From assembly GCA_009785395.1 (NCBI GenBank), contig WQWK01000055.1, positions 1 to 9,632 on the forward strand: DNA of 9,632 bases, given 5' to 3'. Numbering within the stretch: the first letter of the stretch is position 1; each line of letters starts with the position of its first letter. The translations under genes and the position numbers were made by a program. Positions 1 to 4,560 of this stretch are shown here, piece after piece. The notes beneath the pieces were generated by a model that was given only the letters and a program-made list of their open reading frames with translations, had not been told where the DNA came from and did no database searches. The stretch comes from Conexibacteraceae bacterium (GTDB lineage Bacteria > Actinomycetota > Thermoleophilia > Solirubrobacterales > Solirubrobacteraceae).

Positions 1-203
1 ACGAGGGCGGAATCGGCCTTTGCAACATCACCAAGTGCTGCACCGAGGTCTGCCCCGAGGGGATCCACATCACCGACAACGCGATCATCCCGATGAAGGA
101 GCGGGTCGTCGACAAGCACGACCCCTTCCTGAAGGTGATCGGACGCACGCCGAACAAGGGGCGCAAACAGCCGCCGCCGCGGTCATCTGACCCGACTCTG
201 TGA
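1..203 (+). CDS. sdhB: Succinate dehydrogenase/fumarate reductase iron-sulfur subunit, C-terminal end (partial)
   Basis: The 3' end of a gene that begins before the window, read in frame from position 3 to the TGA at 201-203 (66 codons visible). The visible part contains CNITKCCTEVCPEG, the last cysteine cluster of SdhB-type ferredoxin proteins. The cysteines at visible residues 7, 13 and 17 have the spacing of the family's last three cluster ligands (two to [3Fe-4S], one to [4Fe-4S]), and residue 12 is an additional adjacent Cys. The following ITDNAIIPMKERVVD segment resembles actinobacterial SdhB. The protein passes electrons from the flavoprotein SdhA through three Fe-S clusters to the quinone site, on the cytoplasmic face of the membrane. 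The last ~20 residues are a basic, proline-rich tail. The rest of the sdh operon is presumably upstream. SdhB and FrdB cannot be told apart from this fragment. Confidence 0.9.
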   Translation, partial: EGGIGLCNITKCCTEVCPEGIHITDNAIIPMKERVVDKHDPFLKVIGRTPNKGRKQPPPRSSDPTL

Positions 204-216
204 GTGCTCCGGCTTT

Positions 217-1113
217 GTGAGCGCGGACGGCAGATTCGCCCCCAGTCCCACCGGACCGCTGCACCTCGGCAGCCTGCGCACCGCACTCGTCGCCTGGCTG
301 ATGGCCCGCTCGCAGGCGGCGCGGTTTCTGGTTCGGATCGAGGACCTCGACCCGCAGCGCTCGCGCCACGAGTTCGAGCAGGCGCAGCTCGACGACCTGC
401 GCGCGCTGGGGATCGATTGGGACGAGCCGCCTGTGCGCCAGTCTGAGCGGACCCGGCTCTATGACGACGCCCTCGGCAAGCTGCACGCCGCCGGACGGCT
501 GTACCCGTGCTTCTGCACGCGCGCGGAGATCCGGGAGGCCGCGTCCGCGCCGCACGGCAAGCTGCCCGAGGGCTTCTACCCCGGCACCTGCCGTGATATC
601 CCCGCCGCCGAGCGGCGGCGGCGGATCGAGGCGGGTGAGCGGTTCGCGCTGCGGATCCGGGCCGACAGCGAGCGGATCGAGTTCGACGACTCGCTGCTCG
701 GGCCGCAGTCGTTCGTGGTCGATGACTTCGTCGTGGTCCGCGCCGACGGCGTCCACGCCTACCAGCTGGCGGTGGTCGTCGACGACGCCGAGCAGCAAAT
801 CGGTGAGGTCGTCCGCGGCGCTGACCTGGCGGACTCCACCCCGCGCCAGATCCTGCTGCAGCGGCTGCTCGGGCTGCCGACCCCGCGCTACGCCCACGTC
901 CCACTGGTGCTGGGGCCCTCAGGCGCGCGCCTGGCCAAGCGCGACCGCGCGGCGACGCTCGCCGACCGCGAAGAGCCGGCCGCCGCGACGCTGGCGCTGC
1001 TCGCCCACAGCCTTGGGCTCGCCAGCGGGCGAGCCCAAGTGGACTCAGCCGCTGATCTGATCCGCGAGTTCAGCCTCAGCCTGATACCGAAGGATCCAGT
1101 GTCCCTGGGTTGA
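217..1113 (+). CDS. gluQ: Glutamyl-Q tRNA(Asp) synthetase
   Basis: A 298-residue paralogue of the glutamyl-tRNA synthetase catalytic domain without an anticodon-binding domain, the usual size for GluQ-RS (YadB). The family activates glutamate and attaches it to the queuosine base at position 34 of tRNA(Asp). The N-terminus has RFAPSPTGPLHLGSLRTAL, which holds the class I HIGH-like motif (HLGS). Next comes RIEDLDPQR, then the zinc-site pattern CFC...Y...GTC (about residues 98-125), matching the Cys-X-Cys/Tyr/Cys ligands of the family. The KMSKS-equivalent is RLAKRD, as is typical. The GTG start at 217 places the conserved RFAPSPTG five residues in. No clear Shine-Dalgarno sequence precedes it, and the 13-bp gap from sdhB suggests co-transcription. 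Its 3' end overlaps the convergent racemase gene by 38 bp. Confidence 0.93.
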   Translation: MSADGRFAPSPTGPLHLGSLRTALVAWLMARSQAARFLVRIEDLDPQRSRHEFEQAQLDDLRALGIDWDEPPVRQSERTRLYDDALGKLHAAGRLYPCFCTRAEIREAASAPHGKLPEGFYPGTCRDIPAAERRRRIEAGERFALRIRADSERIEFDDSLLGPQSFVVDDFVVVRADGVHAYQLAVVVDDAEQQIGEVVRGADLADSTPRQILLQRLLGLPTPRYAHVPLVLGPSGARLAKRDRAATLADREEPAAATLALLAHSLGLASGRAQVDSAADLIREFSLSLIPKDPVSLG

Positions 1114-2185
1114 CGCCCCAGCGTGCCAGCGCGGCCGCCGGGTCGCGCTGCGCCGGACGCGCCGCGACCGGGGTGCGGCTGAAGCGCGGCGCCGGCGCCG
1201 GCGCCAGCACGCCGTCGATCTCGACGAACGTGCCGCGCGCGGCCAGGTGCGGGTGCAGATGCGCCTCGAAGGGCCCGCGCACCACCGTCGCGCACGCCTG
1301 GTCGTGCTCGAGCAGCGCCGCCCACGCCTCCGTGGAGCGGGAGGAGAAGACCTCGCTGAACGTGGCCTTGAAGGCCGGCCAGCGCGCCTGCTCCCACTGC
1401 GGCAGCTCCTGCGCCGGCAGCTCCAGCAACTCCAGCAGACGCGCGTAGAACTGGGGCTCGATCGCCGCAACGGCGACGTGGCCGCCGTCGGCGGTCGCGT
1501 AGACCTCGTAGAAGTGGGCGCCGCTGTCAAGGACGTTGGTGCCGGGCGTCTCGTTCCACGCCCCGGCGGCGTGCAGCGCGTGGACCATCGTGAGCAGCAG
1601 CGCCGAGCCGTCGACCATCGCCGCGTCGACGACCTGTCCGCGCCCGGACGTGCGAGCCTCGAGCAGCGCGCAGACGACCCCGAAGGCCAGCAGCACCGCG
1701 CCGCCGCCGTAATCGCCGGCGGTGTTGATCGCGAACATCGGCTTCTCGCCGGTGCGCTGAGAGGCCCCGAGCACCCCGCTCAGCGAGATGTAGTTGAGGT
1801 CGTGCCCGGCGGTGCCGGCCATCGGGCCTTCCTGCCCGTATCCGGTCATGCGCCCGTAGACGAGCTTCGCGTTGCCCGCCATCAGGTCCGCGGGACCAAG
1901 CCCCAGCCGCTCCATCACGCCGGGGCGGAAGCCCTCGATCAGCGCGTCGGCGCGCTGCGCCAGAGCCCGCGCGAGCGCCTTGCCCGCCTCAGTCTTCAGG
2001 TCGACGGCGAGCGTCTGGCGGCCGCGCAGGCTCGGGTCGGCGGCACCGCCCTGGCCGAAACCGGTGCCGACAGCGCGATCGAGCCGGATCACGTCGGCGC
2101 CCATGTCGGCCAACAGCATGCCGGCGAACGGGTTCGGCCCGATCCCGCCGACCTCGAGGATCCTGATGCCTGACAGTGGCCCCAT
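1076..2185 (-). CDS. mcr: Alpha-methylacyl-CoA racemase (CaiB/BaiF, CoA-transferase family III)
   Basis: A 369-residue protein of the family III CoA-transferase fold, closest in motif content to mycobacterial MCR, which interconverts (2R)- and (2S)-2-methylacyl-CoA so that methyl-branched chains can enter beta-oxidation. The start GPLSGIRILEVGGIGPNPF is a typical N-terminus. The three catalytic residues known from MCR (His126, Asp156, Glu241) line up with H128 in GHDLNY, D158 in TAGDYGGG and E243 in AIEPQF. GQVVDAAMVDGS is also conserved. The frame is open to an ATG at 2239, but the family N-terminus fits the ATG at 2185. That ATG lies 7 nt after a TAAAAC hexamer, consistent with a leaderless transcript. 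The gene is monocistronic and convergent with gluQ. Another family III CoA-transferase is possible, but the catalytic triad and its flanks favour the racemase. Confidence 0.9.
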   Translation of the reverse strand: MGPLSGIRILEVGGIGPNPFAGMLLADMGADVIRLDRAVGTGFGQGGAADPSLRGRQTLAVDLKTEAGKALARALAQRADALIEGFRPGVMERLGLGPADLMAGNAKLVYGRMTGYGQEGPMAGTAGHDLNYISLSGVLGASQRTGEKPMFAINTAGDYGGGAVLLAFGVVCALLEARTSGRGQVVDAAMVDGSALLLTMVHALHAAGAWNETPGTNVLDSGAHFYEVYATADGGHVAVAAIEPQFYARLLELLELPAQELPQWEQARWPAFKATFSEVFSSRSTEAWAALLEHDQACATVVRGPFEAHLHPHLAARGTFVEIDGVLAPAPAPRFSRTPVAARPAQRDPAAALARWGVNPGTLDPSVSG

Positions 2186-2192
2186 GCCGCAA

Positions 2193-2221
2193 GTTTTACG
2201 CAAACCGGAAAGTTGTAAGAC
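2193..2221 (-). promoter_or_regulatory. Putative leaderless promoter and inverted repeat of the racemase gene
   Basis: On the minus strand the hexamer TAAAAC (2198-2193) is followed by exactly 7 nt and then the ATG at 2185. This spacing places the transcription start at or next to the start codon, as in leaderless actinobacterial genes. The hexamer lies in an imperfect inverted repeat, GTTTTAC (2193-2199) and GTAAGAC (2215-2221), with 15 nt between the arms and one mismatch among seven pairs. A repressor such as a TetR-type protein could bind there, but that is inference. No good -35 match is present: TTACAA lies only 14 nt upstream of the hexamer. Confidence 0.3.
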
Positions 2222-2253
2222 GACTCTCGCCGCGAACATGCGTGTAGTGGGAG

Positions 2254-2439
2254 ATGGACAGGATCACTCTGGCGCGGCGGTCGCCCGACCGGCGCGCGGT
2301 CGTCATCGGCCTGGCGAAACGCGAGCGGGTGCGGGAACTCGCCAGGTTCCTGGGCCTGGACACCAAGGAACCCATACGGTCTTCTTCAACGACTCAGCCG
2401 CCGGATGCTCTAAATTTCCCTGGCAGGACCCCCCTTTAG
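2254..2439 (+). CDS. Possible small protein, 61 residues, unrecognised
   Basis: An ATG-to-TAG frame in the racemase/BI-1 intergenic space. The first ~40 codons show the GC-rich third positions of neighbouring genes and encode a basic, Arg-rich, possibly helical segment (with KRERVRELARFLGLD). The last ~20 codons lose that bias and run into the presumed BI-1 leader. A GGGAG sequence directly abuts the ATG, too close for normal initiation. It resembles no family I know. It could be a small basic protein, a decayed gene remnant, or a chance frame, so it is included at low confidence. Confidence 0.22.
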   Translation: MDRITLARRSPDRRAVVIGLAKRERVRELARFLGLDTKEPIRSSSTTQPPDALNFPGRTPL

Positions 2440-2470
2440 GGGGCCCATCTTTGAGATCGTTTTTGAGGAG
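2411..2470 (+). promoter_or_regulatory. Leader of the BI-1 gene: -10-like hexamer, small hairpin and Shine-Dalgarno
   Basis: TAAATT at 2411-2416 fits the TANNNT -10 pattern, but no matching -35 is seen at normal spacing. A hairpin follows with CCCCC (2430-2434), loop TTTA and GGGGG (2439-2443), then a weak ATCT-TTG-AGAT hairpin and a run of five T (2460-2464). GAGGAG (2465-2470) is a strong Shine-Dalgarno 7 nt before the ATG at 2478 and fixes that start. The hairpins could form a weak attenuator or simply structure the leader. The ribosome site is secure and the rest is tentative. Confidence 0.4.
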
Positions 2471-2477
2471 CAACTGA

Positions 2478-3149
2478 ATGCCCACTTACGAGCAGCTTGG
2501 GTTTGGCCAGGGCGCAGCACTCACCGGGGACCGCGCGCGTGCGGTGTTCGGGCAGGTGATGGGCCTCGTCGGGTTCGCGCTGTTGTTCTCCGCGCTGGGC
2601 GCATACATCATGCGCAACTCGGCCGGTGGCACCGGGATCGTCTTCTTCATCGGCGCTTTCGCGTGCATCTTCGGCCTGCAGGCAGCATCCGCCCGCGGCC
2701 ACGAGCAGTTGGCGGTTGGACTGCTGTTCGGGATGGCGCTGCTGTTGGGGATGGCGATCTCCCCGATCATCGTCTACTACCTGAAGACAAACCCTGGCGT
2801 CGTCTACCAGGCGGCCGGCTCCACCGCGCTGTTCGTCGGTGTGCTCGGGAGCTTCGGCTACGCGACACGGCGCGACCTCTCGGGGTATCTGAAGCCGCTG
2901 CTGATCGCCTTCGGGGTGATCTTCCTATTCGGCTTGATCGCGCTGTTCGTCGCGATTCCAGCGTCGAACATCATCTACTGCGTGCTGATGCTTGTGGTCT
3001 TCGGCGGTTTCACCGTCATCGACTTCAACCGCCTGGCCCGTGGCGGGCAGTACCAGAGCGCGGTGCCGATTGCGGCGAGCATCTTCCTGGACATCTTCAA
3101 CGTGTTCCTGCTGCTGCTGAGCCTGTTCGGCGGCGGCGGCCGGCGCTGA
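2478..3149 (+). CDS. Bax inhibitor-1/YccA-type (TMBIM) membrane protein
   Basis: A 223-residue integral membrane protein with seven hydrophobic segments at about 27-46, 52-70, 77-100, 112-128, 138-160, 163-182 and 195-217, a short cytoplasmic-type N-terminus and a Gly/Arg tail. Family hallmarks are GYATRRDLSGYLKP after helix 4, TVIDFNRL at the end of helix 6 and ASIFLDIFNVFLLLL in helix 7. The aspartates D182 and D205 plausibly match the pH-sensing aspartate pair of the Bacillus calcium-leak channel YetJ (spacing 23 here, 24 there). Bacterial relatives include YetJ and YccA, which interacts with FtsH; the role here is unknown. The start is fixed by GAGGAG 7 nt upstream. A lipoprotein gene follows after 36 bp and may be co-transcribed. 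Confidence 0.9.
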   Translation: MPTYEQLGFGQGAALTGDRARAVFGQVMGLVGFALLFSALGAYIMRNSAGGTGIVFFIGAFACIFGLQAASARGHEQLAVGLLFGMALLLGMAISPIIVYYLKTNPGVVYQAAGSTALFVGVLGSFGYATRRDLSGYLKPLLIAFGVIFLFGLIALFVAIPASNIIYCVLMLVVFGGFTVIDFNRLARGGQYQSAVPIAASIFLDIFNVFLLLLSLFGGGGRR

Positions 3150-3185
3150 AAGGCGTCGCGCGCGGCAGCGACGACCAAGCCGGCC

Positions 3186-3887
3186 GTGCGAAGGTCATTG
3201 GGGGCCGCGCTCTTTGTGAGCGCGGCCCTGGCGTTGTCAGCCTGTGGCGGGAGCGGCAGGGCAAGCACGCAGAGGGACGCCCCGACGACGGTGCCGGTGA
3301 CCTTCTCGATCACCTCCACCACGTCCACCGCGACGACACCGACGCCGACCGCGACGCCGTACGTGGGGCCTGACGGCCTTGCGGTCGAGACCGGCAAATT
3401 CCTGGGCCCCACCACGAGCACCCGGCTGGGCGCGATCGTGCGCGGCATCCAGTGCCAGCCGCTGGCGCAACTCGCGTATACGGCCTATGCCCACCTACAG
3501 GTCTACGTCGACGGCAGCTCGCGCGCGCTGCCGGGCGGGATCGGCATGGTCACCGCGAGCCCGCGGGCAACCGCGCACGGCTTCCTGTTCGCCGCCACCG
3601 ACTGCACGTACTGGCTGCACACACGGGCAGCCGATGGCCTGATCGAGGTTCAGTCGCCGGTGCCGCGCCGATTCACGCTGGGCGACCTCTTCCGGATCTG
3701 GAACCAGCCGCTCGGCCCGAAGCAGGTCGCTGCCAACCGCGGTCCGGTGACCGCGATCGTCGACGGCTCCACCTGGCGCCGCAGCCCGGCAGCGATCCCG
3801 CTGCGCGAGCACACCGAGATCGAACTCGCGGTCGGGACACCCGTCCCCAAACAACAGCGGACGGACTGGATCGCAAGCGGGCTCTAG
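3186..3887 (+). CDS. Uncharacterised secreted lipoprotein
   Basis: A 233-residue predicted lipoprotein. The N-terminus MRRSLGAALFVSAALALSAC has a basic n-region, a hydrophobic core and a lipobox ending LSAC, with Cys20 as the expected lipidation site. Residues ~30-60 are a Thr/Pro/Ser-rich linker. A compact C-terminal domain (about 80-220) contains C90, H103 in AHLQVYVDG, C140 and H145 in CTYWLH, then FTLGDLFRIWNQPLG and RGPVTAIVDG. I recall similar domains only as uncharacterised actinobacterial proteins. The Cys/His set could form a disulfide or metal site, which is speculation. The GTG start gives a proper signal peptide, though no Shine-Dalgarno is visible. The TAG stop lies inside the first unit of the 15-bp repeat array, so changes in repeat number would not alter this protein. 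Probably in a unit with the BI-1 gene. Confidence 0.75.
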   Translation: MRRSLGAALFVSAALALSACGGSGRASTQRDAPTTVPVTFSITSTTSTATTPTPTATPYVGPDGLAVETGKFLGPTTSTRLGAIVRGIQCQPLAQLAYTAYAHLQVYVDGSSRALPGGIGMVTASPRATAHGFLFAATDCTYWLHTRAADGLIEVQSPVPRRFTLGDLFRIWNQPLGPKQVAANRGPVTAIVDGSTWRRSPAAIPLREHTEIELAVGTPVPKQQRTDWIASGL

Positions 3888-3985
3888 CCCGGGCCGCTCC
3901 AGCCCGGGCCGCTCTAGCCCGGGCCGCTCTAGCCCGGGCCGCTCCAGCCCGGGCCGCTCCCGCGCCGGCCGTTCTAGACTCGCGG
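3881..3985 (+). repeat. 15-bp tandem repeat array, five near-identical plus two degenerate units
   Basis: Five head-to-tail copies of GCTCTAGCCCGGGCC (units at 3881, 3896, 3911, 3926 and 3941) differ only by T/C at position 5 (CTAG in units 1, 3 and 4, CCAG in units 2 and 5). Two diverged units follow: GCTCCCGCGCCGGCC at 3956 and GTTCTAGACTCGCGG at 3971. Each perfect unit contains the 8-bp palindrome GCCCGGGC. The array starts at the last codons and TAG stop of the lipoprotein gene and ends 2 bp before the next ATG, so it fills the whole intergenic space. Unit length is a multiple of three, so all frames stay open on both strands (minus strand reads repeated GLERP); that is a by-product, not a gene. 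Probably a VNTR, possibly with RNA-folding or terminator-like effects. Confidence 0.9.
3975..3980 (+). promoter_or_regulatory. Putative -10 element for a leaderless transcript
   Basis: TAGACT fits the TANNNT -10 pattern and is followed by exactly 7 nt before the ATG at 3988, the arrangement of leaderless actinobacterial genes. No Shine-Dalgarno is present upstream of this ATG, which supports leaderless initiation. The hexamer occupies the same place in the last, diverged repeat unit as TAGCCC in the perfect units. No -35 consensus is seen in the repeats. Confidence 0.45.
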
Positions 3986-3987
3986 CC

Positions 3988-4359
3988 ATGGTCTACCCAC
4001 CAGGCCACCTCGAGCAGGTGCAACGCATCAACGCCCCGGCCAACCGCGGACAGCGCCGCATGCGCCTGGTCGCGGTGGGCGCGACGCTGCTCGCCTGCGT
4101 GGTCGGCATCGTCGTCTGGTCTCTGACCTCCAGCGGCGGCACTCAGAGCGCAACCCACCACGCCGGCTGCATCAGCTTCGGCTTCATGACGGTCATCGGC
4201 AGCTCTTCCGACACGGCGTGCGGAGCAACCGCCCGCAACCTCTGCCTCGCCCCGGTGCCCAAGCTCGTCAAGGACGGCGACTACTACGCGCAGATGCACA
4301 GGGCGTGCCGCCGGGCCGGGCTGGCGACCTCCTCGGACGCCGCGATCTCCAGCTCCTGA
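3988..4359 (+). CDS. Small single-pass membrane protein with four extracytoplasmic cysteines, unknown function
   Basis: A 123-residue protein I do not recognise. Residues 1-26 are polar and basic (RGQRRMR just before the membrane), ~27-48 form one hydrophobic helix (LVAVGATLLACVVGIVVWSL), and the rest is predicted outside the cell by the positive-inside rule. The exterior part has four cysteines (61, 78, 86, 107), enough for two disulfides, and a charged segment KLVKDGDYYAQMHRACRRAG. The Ser/Ala-rich C-terminus is encoded by the first copy of a 20-bp tandem duplication that includes the stop codon. The start follows a TAGACT element by 7 nt with no Shine-Dalgarno. Good GC3 bias supports coding. 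It may share a function with the preceding lipoprotein gene, but only proximity suggests this. Confidence 0.6.
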   Translation: MVYPPGHLEQVQRINAPANRGQRRMRLVAVGATLLACVVGIVVWSLTSSGGTQSATHHAGCISFGFMTVIGSSSDTACGATARNLCLAPVPKLVKDGDYYAQMHRACRRAGLATSSDAAISSS

Positions 4360-4380
4360 CCGCGATCACCAGCTCCTGAC
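4341..4380 (+). repeat. 20-bp tandem duplication at a gene's 3' end
   Basis: Positions 4341-4360 (CGCGATCTCCAGCTCCTGAC) and 4361-4380 (CGCGATCACCAGCTCCTGAC) match at 19 of 20 bases. The first copy encodes the last residues and TGA stop of the small membrane protein; the second is intergenic. This looks like a local slippage duplication. Confidence 0.85.
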
Positions 4381-4389
4381 GGCTCGGAT

Positions 4390-4423
4390 TGTCCACGTGG
4401 CCATGCCGGTGTCCATATGGACA
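4390..4423. promoter_or_regulatory. Two 14-bp palindromic operator-like sites upstream of amt
   Basis: Site 2 (4410-4423) is TGTCCATATGGACA, a perfect 14-bp palindrome. Site 1 (4390-4403) is TGTCCACGTGGCCA, matching site 2 at 11 of 14 bases and itself palindromic except for one pair. The shared form is TGTCCA-NN-TGG-N-CA. The two are offset by exactly 20 bp, about two helical turns, so proteins bound to both would sit on nearly the same face. They do not resemble the GlnR (GTNAC-N6-GAAAC) or AmtR boxes of other actinobacterial amt genes. The linked PucR-type regulator is a candidate ligand, but that is inference. Confidence 0.65.
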
Positions 4424-4494
4424 AGGGGGCCTGTGGAACGCTGGACGACCGGCCATGTCTGATTCCTGAGCGCTCGTCAAGACTAAACAGGTCA

Positions 4495-4538
4495 GCTTGA
4501 TCGCAGTTGATCAAGCCACCGGTCCGCGTGGGCCGGTG
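4495..4538 (+). promoter_or_regulatory. Two consecutive hairpins in the amt leader
   Basis: Hairpin 1 is GCTTGATC (4495-4502), a 6-nt loop and GATCAAGC (4509-4516), a perfect 8-bp stem. Hairpin 2 starts at the next base: CACCGGTCC (4517-4525), loop GCGT, GGGCCGGTG (4530-4538), nine pairs including one G-U. Neither is followed by a T run, so they are not ordinary intrinsic terminators of the upstream gene. The Shine-Dalgarno AAGGAG (4551-4556) lies 12 nt further, before the ATG at 4561. They could form a structured 5' leader controlling amt translation. I recognise no known riboswitch class. Confidence 0.5.
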
Positions 4539-4560
4539 CCCTCGGACCTGAAGGAGAAGA

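Larger units (their letters stand above)
2186..2477. other. Intergenic region between the divergent racemase and BI-1 genes
   Basis: A 292-bp region with no recognised gene. It holds an AT-richer patch at about 2191-2221 with the imperfect inverted repeat GTTTTAC-N15-GTAAGAC, a possible 61-codon reading frame (2254-2439), a TAAATT -10-like hexamer at 2411-2416, a C5/G5 hairpin at 2430-2443, and the Shine-Dalgarno sequence of the BI-1 gene. I recognise no known riboswitch. Confidence 0.6.

Noticed and set aside
85..897. 270-codon minus-strand frame opposite sdhB and gluQ
   Set aside because: Shadow frame across two genes with diagnostic motifs on the plus strand.
1247..2173. 308-codon plus-strand frame opposite the racemase
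   Set aside because: It shows no recognisable domain, has Arg/Gln-rich shadow composition, and is contradicted by clear catalytic motifs on the other strand.
2430..2464. Intrinsic terminator before the BI-1 gene
   Set aside because: The C5/G5 stem is short and the T run lies 16 nt away, next to the Shine-Dalgarno; it is reported only as part of the leader.
3881..3985. CRISPR array
   Set aside because: The units are directly adjacent with no unique spacers, are only 15 bp long, and no cas gene is nearby.
3888..3989. Minus-strand frame with repeated GLERP pentapeptides, and plus-strand Ala/Arg/Pro repeats
   Set aside because: The 15-bp unit is a multiple of three, so it keeps frames open automatically. 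The frames run antisense to the well-supported lipoprotein gene and have no initiation signal.
4381..4560. GlnR, AmtR or sigma-54 site upstream of amt
   Set aside because: I looked for GTNAC-N6-GAAAC, TTTCTATAGAAA-like and TGGCAC-N5-TTGCA patterns and found no convincing match.
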